A stretch of DNA of 64,000 nt from Companilactobacillus alimentarius DSM 20249 (GCF_002849895.1 NZ_CP018867.1:1860001-1924000), one strand, 5' to 3'. Numbered from the stretch's first letter, positions 1 to 8,522 are shown. Numbers and translations are program-made. Notes: a model not told the origin generated them from the sequence alone.

Positions 1-108
1 GTAAGTGGCCTTTTTAAGTCCAATGGCCTTAAGAATATCGCCTATCTTATACCGTTCTGCTTTTGGAAGAGACTCTTGTTCTACCCTGATCTGATCAACT
101 ATTTGTGT
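1..108 (-). CDS. IS3-family transposase OrfB, N-terminal fragment (window edge)
   Basis: In the -1 frame relative to orfA, directly after the A-rich slippery heptamer, 36 sense codons run to the window edge. They read TQIVDQIRVEQESLPKAERY and continue with KIGDILKAIGLKKATY, the usual N-terminus of the IS3 OrfB integrase subunit that precedes the DDE domain. The catalytic domain is outside the window. The frame stays open upstream of the heptamer, so either a fused OrfAB product or an internal start is possible; the heptamer favours fusion. Confidence 0.75.
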
Positions 109-632
109 TTTTTTGCGTCCTTTGAAGTTCCGAACAGGGTCATTGATTTTTTTAAAATATCATTCTCCAACTTTGTGTCATATAATTCTTGATTCTTCTT
201 TGCGAGTTCCTCGCGAAGTTGATCTAATTCATTCTTGTTTATTAAATGACGTAATTTCTTTTTATCATTTTTCACTTTGGATTTTCTGCCTTTCGGATGA
301 GACTTCAAGGCTTCTATGCCATGTTTATTGAATGCCGTTCTCCAGGAACTAATCTGACACTTGTTAACATCAAATCTGGCGGATACTTCAGCTAAAGTTT
401 CATCATGAGTTTGATAGTAGTTTATCACATCAATTTTAAATTCAGCTGAAAAGCTCCGTTTAGTTTTTTTTCGCTTAAGCGAGTCTACGCCGCTTAAGCG
501 ATATTTTTGAATCCAGAAACTGACTTGCCGTTTAGGTAAATTATGTTTCTCTGAGAGACTTTGCATGCTGGTTCTACCTTGGAGGTATTCACCAACAACC
601 TCTGCCTTTAATTTTGAACTGTATTTAACCAT
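99..632 (-). CDS. IS3-family transposase OrfA (two HTH domains)
   Basis: A 177-residue DNA-binding subunit of an IS3 transposase. Two helix-turn-helix units are visible, around residues 8-45 and 62-100 (each with the pattern F/Y-S-x-x-x-K-x-x-V/I...L...F/H...QxSxW), followed by a leucine-heptad segment at about 125-165 (LRHLINKNELDQLREELAKK and onward) expected to mediate multimerisation. The gene ends with the codons GCA AAA AAA CAC AAA TAG, which contain an A-AAA-AAA slippery heptamer at 114-108, so OrfA and OrfB are probably joined by a -1 ribosomal frameshift. A hairpin lies over its ribosome site, as in elements that block read-in translation. Family assignment is firm; activity is unknown. 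Confidence 0.9.
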   Translation of the reverse strand: MVKYSSKLKAEVVGEYLQGRTSMQSLSEKHNLPKRQVSFWIQKYRLSGVDSLKRKKTKRSFSAEFKIDVINYYQTHDETLAEVSARFDVNKCQISSWRTAFNKHGIEALKSHPKGRKSKVKNDKKKLRHLINKNELDQLREELAKKNQELYDTKLENDILKKSMTLFGTSKDAKKHK

Positions 633-633
633 A

Positions 634-686
634 TAAAAAGCGCTCCATAACTGTTAGATTTCTTGTCTAACAATTATGAAGCACTT
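634..686 (-). promoter_or_regulatory. Hairpin at the IS end covering the orfA ribosome-binding site
   Basis: On the minus strand, AAGTGCTTCATAATTGTTAG is followed after a short loop by its imperfect complement CTAACAGTTATGGAGCGCTT. The right arm contains the GGAGCG ribosome site of orfA. A transcript entering from outside the element would fold here and hide the site, whereas a transcript starting inside would not. This anti-read-in role is known for several insertion sequences and is inferred here. Confidence 0.55.
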
Positions 687-687
687 T

Positions 688-932
688 ATTCTATCAGGGT
701 ATTTTTTTAATAAATAGTGCTGTTATTCAAAAATTATATGTCTAAATCTATCTGAATAGAAAAAGAAATTCAGTCGGGAGCAAAATCCCTGTGATGGCTC
801 AATAGCCAAATTATTCTTAGCAACTTGTTGCTTAGAATAAGACCGAGTTTTGAGATTTTGCGAACTATGCAAAAGCTCAAAATCGTGTCGGTTATGTTCC
901 AGCCAATCACAGGGATTTTGTGGACGACGGCA
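688..932. repeat. Structured repeat A1 (interrupted MITE-like element)
   Basis: About 245 bases nearly identical, in inverted orientation, to 51460-51720. It ends with GGACGACGGCA (922-932), the same terminal motif as its relative. Inside are a long stem (left arm near 780-800, right arm near 892-912), an inner ATAGCC/GGTTAT stem, and two hairpins: one with arms TTATTCTTAGCAAC and GTTGCTTAGAATAA, the other with arms TTTTGAGATTTTGC and GCAAAAGCTCAAAA. The other end appears displaced by the IS3 insertion. It begins immediately downstream of the membrane-protein gene at 952-1191. Confidence 0.75.
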
Positions 933-951
933 TACTTATACCAATTTCAAT

Positions 952-1191
952 TCATGAGTTCTTCAAAATATCTTTAAAAAATTCGATAGTTATATCAACT
1001 AACGGCTTTAAAATAGCTGACATCAATAATAGTAGATCAACAAACAATAATTGGACTAGCCAAGTGGTCGACATGTCTGTTGTAATGTGGAAGTATAGCG
1101 CAAATAATCCCAAGAATACCGCCACGAAAACGAAAATATAAGTGATAGTTAATCTTGTAATTTTCTCTGCAATGTTTTCTTTGAGTTTCAT
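952..1191 (-). CDS. Small two-helix membrane protein, hypothetical
   Basis: A 79-residue protein of unknown function. I chose the ATG at 1191 because GGAGG lies seven bases upstream; a longer frame to 1281 has no comparable ribosome site. A short charged N-terminus (MKLKENIAEKITR) is followed by two hydrophobic segments at about residues 14-37 and 43-65, and an amphipathic tail containing FFKDIL. No catalytic motif is visible. It stands alone, divergent from the Dus gene, and its 3' end abuts structured repeat A1, which may help terminate its transcript. Confidence 0.6.
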   Translation of the reverse strand: MKLKENIAEKITRLTITYIFVFVAVFLGLFALYFHITTDMSTTWLVQLLFVDLLLLMSAILKPLVDITIEFFKDILKNS

Positions 1192-1343
1192 GGTTTTTTC
1201 CTCCTCAATGGAAATAATAGCCCTCTTTGGTAACGCTTTCATTATAACATTTTTGCGGAATGATAAGTTAAAAGCTTGCACTTGACCTGATAAAATAGAT
1301 ATAGTTTAGGGTATTGTAATTAATTTTGATTGGAGATGAGAAT

Positions 1344-2342
1344 GTGTCCCAGTCCACTTACTGGAATCGCATTGCAGAAAAAGCTAAAAAAGAACAGCGT
1401 CCATTTTTTAGTTTGGCACCAATGGAAGCTGTCACTGGTTCAGTATTTCGTCGTGTCGTTATGAAAGCAGCGTCACCGGATGTTTTCTATACTGAATTTA
1501 CGAATGCTTTAGCCATCACGCACCCTTTAGCTAAGGAGGCTACGAAGGGACGTTTATATATTGATCCTAAAGAGAGCCCTAAGCCAATCGTTCAACTCTG
1601 GGGTAACTCTGGTGAAGACTTTGCTAAAGCAGCTGTAGAAGTTAAGAAGCAGGGCTACGAGGCAATTGATATCAATACTGGTTGTCCTGATATTGCTGTT
1701 ATAAAAAATCATAGTGGAAGTGATTTAATCCGCCATTTTGATACAGCTAAAGAAGTAATCGAAGGTGCTCAAAAAGCAGGATTACCAGTCAGTGTTAAGA
1801 CTCGCTTAGGCTTTAGTGAAATAGACGAATATAAAGATTGGATTCCTTTCTTGCTAGAACAAAAAATTCCAGTTTTAACAGTCCATGTTAGAACTAAAGA
1901 AGAAATGAGTAGGGTTCCAGCACATTATGAATTAATTGATGATTTAATTAAAATGCGTGATGAGATTGCGCCAGATACGCTTTTACAAATTAACGGCGAT
2001 ATTATGAATTATCAAGAAGGAATCAAATTAGCCCAAGAACATCCCGGTGTAGATGGCATTATGATTGGCAGGGGAATTTTCTCCAATCCTTTCGCCTTTG
2101 AAAAAGAGCCACAACAACATTCAAGTACTGAACTTTTGAGTTTGTTGCGTTATCAACTTGATTTGTATGATGAATTCGTAGCCAAGGGCATTCCTGGACA
2201 CTTTGCACCATTGCAAAGATTCTTTAAGATCTATGTTCGTGGAATGAAGCATGCTGCTGAGATTAGAAATGACTTGATGCAAACTAAGACTACCGATGAT
2301 GCACGTAAAGTTATTGATAAGATTGAAAATAATGGATACTAA
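1344..2342 (+). CDS. tRNA-dihydrouridine synthase (Dus family)
   Basis: An FMN-dependent reductase that converts uridine to dihydrouridine in tRNA D-loops. The TIM-barrel landmarks appear in order: SLAPMEAVTGSVFRR near the N-terminus, PIVQLWGN, IDINTGCP with the catalytic Cys at about residue 113, SVKTRLGF, the HxRT-type loop (TVHVRT), QINGDI, and GIMIGRG for phosphate binding. The helical C-terminal tRNA-binding region follows. I start it at GTG 1344, eight bases after GGAG; the frame is open to a TTG at 1326 with no ribosome site. At 332 residues it has normal Dus length. It is transcribed alone and ends at a bidirectional terminator. Confidence 0.9.
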   Translation: MSQSTYWNRIAEKAKKEQRPFFSLAPMEAVTGSVFRRVVMKAASPDVFYTEFTNALAITHPLAKEATKGRLYIDPKESPKPIVQLWGNSGEDFAKAAVEVKKQGYEAIDINTGCPDIAVIKNHSGSDLIRHFDTAKEVIEGAQKAGLPVSVKTRLGFSEIDEYKDWIPFLLEQKIPVLTVHVRTKEEMSRVPAHYELIDDLIKMRDEIAPDTLLQINGDIMNYQEGIKLAQEHPGVDGIMIGRGIFSNPFAFEKEPQQHSSTELLSLLRYQLDLYDEFVAKGIPGHFAPLQRFFKIYVRGMKHAAEIRNDLMQTKTTDDARKVIDKIENNGY

Positions 2343-2344
2343 AA

Positions 2345-2384
2345 AATAGACCAAAGTAATCGTAATTGATTACTTTGGTCTATT
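2345..2384. terminator. Bidirectional rho-independent terminator
   Basis: A 17-base stem (AATAGACCAAAGTAATC against GATTACTTTGGTCTATT) lies between the convergent Dus gene and the gene ending at 2411. Its core, CCAAAGTAATCGTAATTGAT, resembles the terminator cores at 6.35, 22.57 and 33.04 kb, so it may be a reduced member of that repeat family. Confidence 0.8.
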
Positions 2385-2410
2385 GTCGTAATGCGCAAAT
2401 CTTCGTATGA

Positions 2411-3061
2411 TTAACTCAATAAAGTTAGAGTGACACGATTCAAACGTTTCGACAGTTCAAACAATTTATCATAAGTAGGATCTTTTTGATAAAGAGCAAT
2501 CTTGTCTTTTAATTGTTTCTGTTCGAATTGTGAGAAGTACGTTTTCAGATCGTGATTACCATAGAGCGTGGCTAATAGAGCAAATGATTCTGGCGAGATT
2601 TTATTAGAAGTTAAAATTTCCTTACGCAAGTTGGTAACTAATTCTCGTTTAACACTGCGATTAGGCAAATAATTGTTCGTTTTAAAAACCAATCCAGTTA
2701 CAGCTTTAGTTACATCAACTTTGTTGACTAGTGAGTCACCGATTTCGTTGTAGATGATTCGAGTGATCTTTTCATTCGTAGCCATAGCTCGCAAAACATG
2801 CGTGACACTTTTACCTTGATTCTTATTGATAATTTGGAAAAACTCGTTGAGATATGTTTTGTCGTCGGGCAAAACCTTATTAATGATGACACTATTATCG
2901 GTTAGATCGATGATATCGTTTAAAGCTAAATCAAAAAATGAACTTTCAGCTAAATAGGCACGACGTCTGGTATTCTTAAAGATTCGGATACTACCTTTTT
3001 CATTACACGATAAAATAAAATATTTTTGAGGAATATTTAAATCCATAAAGTGCTCCTTCAA
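2411..3061 (-). CDS. Hypothetical protein, possibly GPP34/GOLPH3-like
   Basis: A 216-residue soluble protein. The N-terminal third (YFILSCNEKGSIR...YLAESSFFDLALNDIIDLTD) has the layout of the GPP34 (Golgi phosphoprotein 3) fold found in some bacteria: a short strand with Glu-Lys-Gly, then a helix giving AAxLxDLxLxxxI, then strands. The rest is predicted helical and basic. No active-site motif is visible. It overlaps the upstream SGNH hydrolase by four bases (ATGA), so the two are translationally coupled and may act together. The GPP34 assignment rests on pattern alone and is uncertain. Confidence 0.6.
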   Translation of the reverse strand: MKEHFMDLNIPQKYFILSCNEKGSIRIFKNTRRRAYLAESSFFDLALNDIIDLTDNSVIINKVLPDDKTYLNEFFQIINKNQGKSVTHVLRAMATNEKITRIIYNEIGDSLVNKVDVTKAVTGLVFKTNNYLPNRSVKRELVTNLRKEILTSNKISPESFALLATLYGNHDLKTYFSQFEQKQLKDKIALYQKDPTYDKLFELSKRLNRVTLTLLS

Positions 3062-3639
3062 TTTGACACCAACTCGTTTTGATTAGCCAGTGTGGCTTTA
3101 ATTTCTGGTATTAATTCGTCTTCTAAAAGATTATAACCTTGTTTGGTAAAGTGCAAACCGTCTGCCTGCAACAATTCGTTAAGATTGTTAGTATTTGCCA
3201 TTTTATGTAGCAAGTCAATATACGATACGTCTAGTTGCTTACTCAAATGTTCAGTCACTAATTCGAATTGTAGTTGACGTGTCCATGGTCTAGAACTATC
3301 CTTGCGCCAATCCGTAAAGGGAGGAGAGAGCAAGATGATTTTTTGACTCCCCAAGGTTTCAATAATATTGGTTAGATTAGCCGCAAATTTTCCAGGTTTG
3401 ATTTCGTCGTCTATCGAGATATCATTGACACCAAACCCTAAAATAATCACTTTAGGATCCAATCTTTTGATCCGATCAACCCGTGTCATAGCATTATTGG
3501 TCTTGTAGTCGGCAATCGACATATTAATGACTTCGTAACCTTGAAAGTCCTTGCGAATGCGCTTAGCTAAAGTGTCACTAGGCTTGCCATTGCGAAATCC
3601 CATCAAAGTCGAGTCCCCAAATAATACTATTCTTTTCAT
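3058..3639 (-). CDS. SGNH/GDSL-family hydrolase
   Basis: A 193-residue cytosolic-type esterase/lipase-like protein with no signal peptide. Block I is FGDSTLMG with the nucleophile Ser at about residue 10; block III is GFGVND (Gly and Asn of the oxyanion hole); block V is DGLHFTKQGY with the catalytic Asp and His near 164-167. The substrate cannot be told from sequence. It is the first gene of a two-gene operon with the downstream hypothetical protein, which it overlaps by four bases. A ribosome site AAAGGAAAA precedes the ATG. Confidence 0.85.
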   Translation of the reverse strand: MKRIVLFGDSTLMGFRNGKPSDTLAKRIRKDFQGYEVINMSIADYKTNNAMTRVDRIKRLDPKVIILGFGVNDISIDDEIKPGKFAANLTNIIETLGSQKIILLSPPFTDWRKDSSRPWTRQLQFELVTEHLSKQLDVSYIDLLHKMANTNNLNELLQADGLHFTKQGYNLLEDELIPEIKATLANQNELVSN

Positions 3640-3732
3640 ATATTATTTTCCTTTTTTAAAAAAGTTCTATACTATACTAGAATACCAGAAAATAAATAAA
3701 AGTTAATTACTATATTAGGTAGGTTTAACAAT

Positions 3733-4659
3733 ATGCAGAGTTTAGCTAACTATGATGAGTTCTCAAGACAAGAATGGGAAAATTTTCATGGCGAGTATAA
3801 GAAGCAAGCCATCACCGATGGAGAATTGCGTAAGATCAAGTCTTTAGACGATGAAATATCAATTGCTGATGTGAAATCAATCTACGCTCCAATTCGACAT
3901 CTATTACATATATACTTAAAGAATTATCGCAAATTAACCAAGTTGAAGAATGAATTTTTGAATAATGGAACTAGAAAAGTTCCCTTCATTATTGGAGTCT
4001 CGGGTTCTGTAGCCGTGGGTAAGAGTACAACCGCTAGATTATTAAAAATTATGCTAGAGCGTGCTTATCCACAATATAAAGTTTCCCAAATGACAACTGA
4101 TGGGTTCTTGTATCCTAGTAAGATCCTAAAAGAACGTCATTTAATGGATAAAAAAGGCTTTCCTGAGACTTATGATATGTCGAAATTATTGGAATTTTTA
4201 GGCGAAGTCAAAACTAAAGGTGGAAAAATTAAGTATCCACTATATTCCCACAATATTTATGATATTATTCCGGGAAAGTATGAAGAATTGGATAATCCTG
4301 ATATTTTGATTGTTGAAGGGATAAATGTTTTACAATTGCCCCATAAGGAACAGATCTATGTCAGTGATTTCTTTGACTTCTCTATCTATATTGACGCAGA
4401 AGTCGAAAATATCGAAGAGTGGTTTTTAAAACGTTTCGAAACATTGTTGGATTTAGCTAGAGATGATCACAATAGTTATTATTATCAATTTACGCAGATT
4501 CCAAAATCTGAAGCTATGCAGATGGCTCATGACGTTTGGGATACGATCAACTATCCTAATTTGCGTGATTACATTAAGCCAACAATGAACCGCGCAGACT
4601 TGATTTTGCACAAGTCAGAAGACCATCAGATTAATAAAATTTACCTTAGAAAATATTAA
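3733..4659 (+). CDS. coaA: Pantothenate kinase, type I
   Basis: Phosphorylates pantothenate with ATP, the first and controlling step of coenzyme A synthesis. At 308 residues it matches the bacterial type I family. The Walker A loop GSVAVGKS falls at about residues 91-98. The downstream segments TTDGFLYP, KKGFPETYD, PLYSHNIYDI and DILIVEGINVLQ are conserved family blocks, and the C-terminal NYPNLRDYIKPTMNRADLIL is also typical. The start ATG follows TAGGTAGG. It is a single gene with guaA 58 bases downstream under its own promoter. Confidence 0.96.
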   Translation: MQSLANYDEFSRQEWENFHGEYKKQAITDGELRKIKSLDDEISIADVKSIYAPIRHLLHIYLKNYRKLTKLKNEFLNNGTRKVPFIIGVSGSVAVGKSTTARLLKIMLERAYPQYKVSQMTTDGFLYPSKILKERHLMDKKGFPETYDMSKLLEFLGEVKTKGGKIKYPLYSHNIYDIIPGKYEELDNPDILIVEGINVLQLPHKEQIYVSDFFDFSIYIDAEVENIEEWFLKRFETLLDLARDDHNSYYYQFTQIPKSEAMQMAHDVWDTINYPNLRDYIKPTMNRADLILHKSEDHQINKIYLRKY

Positions 4660-4675
4660 GCGCTCACAATATATG

Positions 4676-4704
4676 ACATGGAACGCAATTTCGTATACAA
4701 TAGA
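4676..4704 (+). promoter_or_regulatory. Probable guaA promoter
   Basis: ATGACA and TACAAT separated by 17 bases form a good sigma-A promoter in the coaA-guaA gap, with about 30 bases from the -10 box to the start codon. The leader is too short for a guanine riboswitch. Confidence 0.5.
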
Positions 4705-4732
4705 ATAAATAAAAAAAGTGGGGGAATTTGAT

Positions 4733-6283
4733 TTGAGCAAGCAATGGCCAGATGCTGATAGCATCATTGTTCTAGATTACGGTAGTCAATATAATCAATT
4801 GATTACTCGTAGAATCAGAGATATTGGGATATACTCTGAATTACTACCAAATACTATTACTGCTAAAGAAGTTAAAGAAATCAATCCTAAGGGTATTATC
4901 CTTTCCGGTGGACCAGATAGTGTCTACGATAAGGGTGCCTTTTCAATCGACCAAGACATTTACAAGTTAGGTATTCCTATCTTGGGTATTTGTTATGGTA
5001 TGCAATTGATGTCTTATAACCTCGGTGGTAAAGTCGAATCAGCTAGCAACCGTGAATACGGTCACGCCGATATTACAGTGACTGATAAAGATGCTGCATT
5101 ATTCAAGGACTTACCTGAAAAGCAATATGTTTGGATGAGTCATGGTGACCTCGTTAAAGAAGCTCCTGAAGGATTCAAAGTAGTTGCTACAAGTAAGAAC
5201 GCACCTATTTCATCAATTGCTGATGATAAACGTAAGATGTACGGTGTTCAATTCCATACCGAAGTTAGAAATACTGAATTCGGTTCAGAAATTTTGAAGC
5301 ACTTTGCATTTGACGTTTGTGAAGCTAAGTCTAACTGGTCAATGGATGATTTCATTGATCAACAGATTCAAAAGATTCGTGAAACTGTCGGTGACAAGAA
5401 AGTTCTTCTTGGTTTATCCGGTGGGGTCGATTCTTCTGTTGTTGGTGTATTGCTACATAAAGCTATCGGTACACAATTGACAAGTATCTTCGTTGATCAT
5501 GGCTTGTTACGTAAGAATGAAGCTGATCAAGTTATGGATAGTTTGAAGGGTAAGTTTGGTTTGAACATCATTAAAGTTGATGCTCAAAAACGTTTCCTCG
5601 ACAAACTTGCTGGAGTAACTGATCCTGAAAAGAAACGTAAGATTATTGGTAACGAATTTATCCAAGTGTTCAATGATGAAGCTCAAAAGCTTGATGGAAT
5701 CGACTTCTTGGCTCAAGGTACACTTTATACTGATGTTATCGAAAGTGGTACAAGTACTGCTCAAACAATTAAATCTCACCACAATGTTGGTGGACTTCCA
5801 GAAGACATGCACTTTAAGTTAATCGAACCATTACGTACTTTGTTCAAGGATGAAACCCGTGAGTTAGGTGAAAAATTAGGTATGCCACACGAATTAGTAT
5901 GGCGTCAACCATTCCCAGGTCCAGGACTTGGAATTCGTGTTATCGGTGAAGTTACCGAAGAAAAATTACAAATCGTTCGTGATAGTGATTGGGTTCTTCG
6001 TGATGAAATCGCTAAAAACGGTCTAGACGAAAAAATTTGGCAATACTTCACAGTCTTGCCAGGTATTCGTTCAGTCGGTGTCATGGGTGATGGCAGAACA
6101 TATGATTATACAATCGGAATTCGTGCCGTTACATCAATCGACGGTATGACAGCTGACTTCGCTAAGATTCCATGGGATGTACTTCAAAAGATCTCAGTTA
6201 GAATCGTAAACGAAGTAGACCATGTCAACCGCGTAGTCTATGACATTACTTCTAAGCCGCCCGCAACAATTGAGTGGGAATAA
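4733..6283 (+). CDS. guaA: GMP synthase (glutamine-hydrolysing)
   Basis: Converts XMP, glutamine and ATP to GMP in purine synthesis. Domains in order: a class I glutamine amidotransferase (GILSGGP; GICYGMQ with nucleophile Cys at about residue 88; FHTEV for the His/Glu pair), an ATP pyrophosphatase domain with the PP-loop LSGGVDSS at about 227-234, and the C-terminal dimerisation domain ending in the invariant PPATIEWE. I chose TTG 4733 because the GTGGGGG purine run lies eight bases upstream; GTG 4718 would sit on that run with no ribosome site. Length 516 is normal. Confidence 0.97.
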   Translation: MSKQWPDADSIIVLDYGSQYNQLITRRIRDIGIYSELLPNTITAKEVKEINPKGIILSGGPDSVYDKGAFSIDQDIYKLGIPILGICYGMQLMSYNLGGKVESASNREYGHADITVTDKDAALFKDLPEKQYVWMSHGDLVKEAPEGFKVVATSKNAPISSIADDKRKMYGVQFHTEVRNTEFGSEILKHFAFDVCEAKSNWSMDDFIDQQIQKIRETVGDKKVLLGLSGGVDSSVVGVLLHKAIGTQLTSIFVDHGLLRKNEADQVMDSLKGKFGLNIIKVDAQKRFLDKLAGVTDPEKKRKIIGNEFIQVFNDEAQKLDGIDFLAQGTLYTDVIESGTSTAQTIKSHHNVGGLPEDMHFKLIEPLRTLFKDETRELGEKLGMPHELVWRQPFPGPGLGIRVIGEVTEEKLQIVRDSDWVLRDEIAKNGLDEKIWQYFTVLPGIRSVGVMGDGRTYDYTIGIRAVTSIDGMTADFAKIPWDVLQKISVRIVNEVDHVNRVVYDITSKPPATIEWE

Positions 6284-6304
6284 AATTCCGTAGAAAAATA
6301 TGAG

Positions 6305-6393
6305 AACTGGACATAATATGGTCAGTTTTCGAGTATTAAAACAAATAAGCCAAGATAATCGTATTTTGATTACCTTGGCTTATTTGTTTTAAA
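6305..6393 (+). repeat. Intergenic repeat B1 with terminator hairpin
   Basis: A conserved leader (ACATAATATGGTCAGTTTTC) precedes a long hairpin, AAACAAATAAGCCAAGATAA against TTACCTTGGCTTATTTGTTT, followed by T residues. The same leader plus hairpin recurs at 22.55-22.63 kb (inverted) and 32.99-33.08 kb with stem-preserving changes. It should end guaA transcription. Confidence 0.75.
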
Positions 6394-6550
6394 CAGAAAA
6401 GTATATTCCAAACCCAATTGATAAAAAAATAAATAGTTATATCAAAATGAAATGGAATATACCAATTAGGCTAGATAAAATATTCTCAGGTAGAATTTTA
6501 TGATTTATTGAAATTATATTTCCTCTACCATAAATAGAAAAGAGGAAAAC

Positions 6551-7186
6551 GTGTTTATGAGAATATTTAAGAAATTATTGAGAGCCATTTTGGGCTTAAT
6601 ACTTTTAGTTGGATTAGTAGGTTGCTCTACTCAAACTAGTTCTGAAAGTAAGGAAAAGGTTGATACATCAAGCTCGAAGAAAACAGATACAACTAAGAAA
6701 AAAAACTCTGAAAAAATGAAGAAAGAAAAATCTGAAGAAAAAGATACCGAGGAATCAGAGAAATCAGAATCAATAGATGATTCTCAAGAAGAAAGTGAGG
6801 ATCAAGAATCTAATGATGATGATTCTGAAAGCACAGATGAAGATTTAAGTTTTTCAATGGAATCTGATTATCAGACAGTACCAATGGAATATACATCAGC
6901 TCTAACAACTGCAGAGTCCTATGCAACAGATATGAATATGTCTAAGCAGGGAGTATATGAACAATTAACTTCGGAGTATGGGGAAAAATTCTCCAAGGAA
7001 GCTACCCAATATGCCATGAATAATATTAAAATTGATTGGAATGAAAATGCCTTAAAAACAGCTAAATCATATCAAGAAGACCAATCTATGTCTCCGGAGG
7101 CAATCAGAGACCAATTAACTTCAGAGTATGGAGAAAAATTTACACCAGAAGAAGCTAACTATGCAATCAGTAATTTGAATAAGTAA
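6551..7186 (+). CDS. Ltp-type cell-surface lipoprotein (possible phage superinfection exclusion)
   Basis: A 211-residue predicted lipoprotein. The signal peptide ends in LVGLVGC, a lipobox, at about residue 25. A long Ser/Lys/Glu/Asp-rich linker follows. The C-terminus has two copies of a helical module, ending in GVYEQLTSEYGEKFSKEATQ and AIRDQLTSEYGEKFTPEEAN. This pattern (ALxxAxSY...MSxxxIxxQLTSEYGEKF) is the host cell surface-exposed lipoprotein (Ltp) repeat, known from phage TP-J34 Ltp, which blocks DNA entry of superinfecting phage. The start is GTG 6551 or ATG 6557, both close to AGAGGA. Similar lipoproteins also occur on chromosomes without known function, so the exclusion role is inferred. 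Confidence 0.8.
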   Translation: MFMRIFKKLLRAILGLILLVGLVGCSTQTSSESKEKVDTSSSKKTDTTKKKNSEKMKKEKSEEKDTEESEKSESIDDSQEESEDQESNDDDSESTDEDLSFSMESDYQTVPMEYTSALTTAESYATDMNMSKQGVYEQLTSEYGEKFSKEATQYAMNNIKIDWNENALKTAKSYQEDQSMSPEAIRDQLTSEYGEKFTPEEANYAISNLNK

Positions 7187-7414
7187 TAACTTGATTCTCA
7201 TTTCATGAGGGATTAACCAATCAGTTGATGTTTGGGTTCTTCTTATATTGTAAAATTGTATCCATTTATATATAAAGGCTAACTGGGGTCAAGGATGTGA
7301 ATAATGATTTAATAAAAGCAAGTAATGAATGTAAATAAATCTTTACTCTAAATTCACGTAACTTTTACATGGACTTGTTAAAATAAAAAGCATTAAATCA
7401 ATATGAGGTCAAAA

Positions 7415-7669
7415 ATGAATATTCACTTGTATAAAGTTTTACTCGATTTTATTTCTTTAATTATAGTGGCGACCTTTTCAGTCTCTTTGACAATGTACCA
7501 TTTAAAAGCTCAACTGTTTAATGTAAAAAATATACTCATATCAATGATGATATTTATTATGATTTTTTTGATAATAATTAAGTTTCATTTTATGTATTAT
7601 TTATTGATATTAATTTTTTCGTTTTGTATACTATTCGATACTTATAAATGCACTAAAAATAAATCATGA
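7415..7669 (+). CDS. Small hydrophobic membrane protein, hypothetical
   Basis: An 84-residue protein with three closely spaced hydrophobic stretches (about residues 10-28, 38-56, 58-74) and a short basic Cys-containing tail. I start it at ATG 7415, six bases after GAGG. No family is recognised. Base composition is extremely AT-rich, and no partner gene overlaps it. It may be a real small membrane protein of the accessory patch at 6.5-10.4 kb, or a chance frame favoured by AT-rich DNA. Confidence 0.4.
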   Translation: MNIHLYKVLLDFISLIIVATFSVSLTMYHLKAQLFNVKNILISMMIFIMIFLIIIKFHFMYYLLILIFSFCILFDTYKCTKNKS

Positions 7670-7826
7670 TTTTTGGAAGACAACTTTGAAAAATATACGT
7701 TGGATTTTTCCAATTCTTTATAGATCCTACGTTCAATAACTATGATATTATTACTTTGTCGAATTTGAGTATCGGGCAATGGTCATTCTCGCTACCAAAG
7801 AAAAGTAAAAAATCTATTTAAATTAA

Positions 7827-7865
7827 GAGCTGATTGCCATTTTATATGGATAATCAGCTCTTTTT
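7827..7865 (+). terminator. Rho-independent terminator
   Basis: GAGCTGATT and ATCAGCTC pair across an 18-base loop and are followed by TTTTTG. It closes the transcript of the small membrane protein upstream and separates it from the next gene. Confidence 0.6.
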
Positions 7866-7904
7866 GTTACAATAAATCCTAATAGTAGTGAAAGGAGAAA
7901 TCTC

Positions 7905-8522
7905 ATGTCAGCTAAAGAAGGTAAATTGGATAAACTTATTAAGACGGTGGATAAGTTAACGGATTCTAAAGGAATTTCAAAATTGGGAAAAACTTTAAAC
8001 AAGACCTTAGATATTGCAGGCAATGTGATCAACTCCACGGCTGAGGTGGCTAATCACCAGTTAGATGAACGTAATAAACGCCATCTTGATGATATTAAAC
8101 TTCCAGATATCAGCGGGCTGAATTTGGATCAAACTAGGGAGTTATTTGATTCGATGAATATTAGATATGCATTTTTAACTGTCGCACCTGACATTAAGTT
8201 AGCTGCTTCTAAGGTTGATACAGTTATTAAGACATTCCCCAAACCTAAGACTGTTTTGAAAAAAGGCAGTTTTGTAAAAATTTATTATCTTGACGCTACA
8301 ACTCTGGAACAAAGCCAAGATATTTTGAAAAATTATATTGAATTAAAGAAGTCACGAAAAGAGTCTGCCAAAGGTTTTGTTAATAAAATTGGTCATGGAA
8401 CAATGACTGGAGCTAAGGGCATTCTGAAAGCACCGAAAAAATTAATTCCTCATTCTAAGCATTCAAAGAAAAGTAAAACTACGGATGTTGAGCCATCCGA
8501 AAAATCTGATATGGAAGGTTGA
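7905..8522 (+). CDS. PASTA-domain-like protein, hypothetical
   Basis: A 205-residue protein without signal peptide or membrane helix. The N-terminal 60 residues are helical and Lys-rich. Residues 66-130 (LPDISGLNLDQTRELFDSMN, then a strand, then FPKPKTVLKKGSFVKIYYL) follow the PASTA pattern of a PD-x-G hairpin, a helix, and a P-K-x-x-x-L-K-K-G turn. The C-terminal tail is very basic (PKKLIPHSKHSKKSK). PASTA domains usually bind muropeptides outside the cell, so a cytosolic copy is odd. It is a single gene with an AAAGGAGA ribosome site. Confidence 0.6.
   Translation: MSAKEGKLDKLIKTVDKLTDSKGISKLGKTLNKTLDIAGNVINSTAEVANHQLDERNKRHLDDIKLPDISGLNLDQTRELFDSMNIRYAFLTVAPDIKLAASKVDTVIKTFPKPKTVLKKGSFVKIYYLDATTLEQSQDILKNYIELKKSRKESAKGFVNKIGHGTMTGAKGILKAPKKLIPHSKHSKKSKTTDVEPSEKSDMEG

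Larger units (their letters stand above)
1..683 (-). mobile_element. IS3-family insertion sequence, left-truncated by window edge
   Basis: This interval holds the promoter-proximal end, the complete orfA and the first codons of orfB of an IS3-type element (IS150-like organisation), reading leftward out of the window. The upstream boundary is inferred by comparison with the uninterrupted relative of the flanking repeat near 51.7 kb: the two sequences match up to base 688 and diverge below it, and a TG dinucleotide typical of IS3 ends starts at 683 on the minus strand. The far end lies outside the window, so completeness and target duplication cannot be judged. Confidence 0.7.

Noticed and set aside
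113..331. Plus-strand open frame opposite the IS3 gene
   Set aside because: It is the antisense shadow of orfA, with no ribosome site and no protein-like composition.
920..1141. Plus-strand 73-codon frame near the small membrane protein
   Set aside because: It runs antisense to the membrane protein and begins inside repeat A1.
4660..4732. Possible guanine riboswitch before guaA
   Set aside because: The gap contains a normal promoter and only about 30 leader bases, too short for a purine aptamer.
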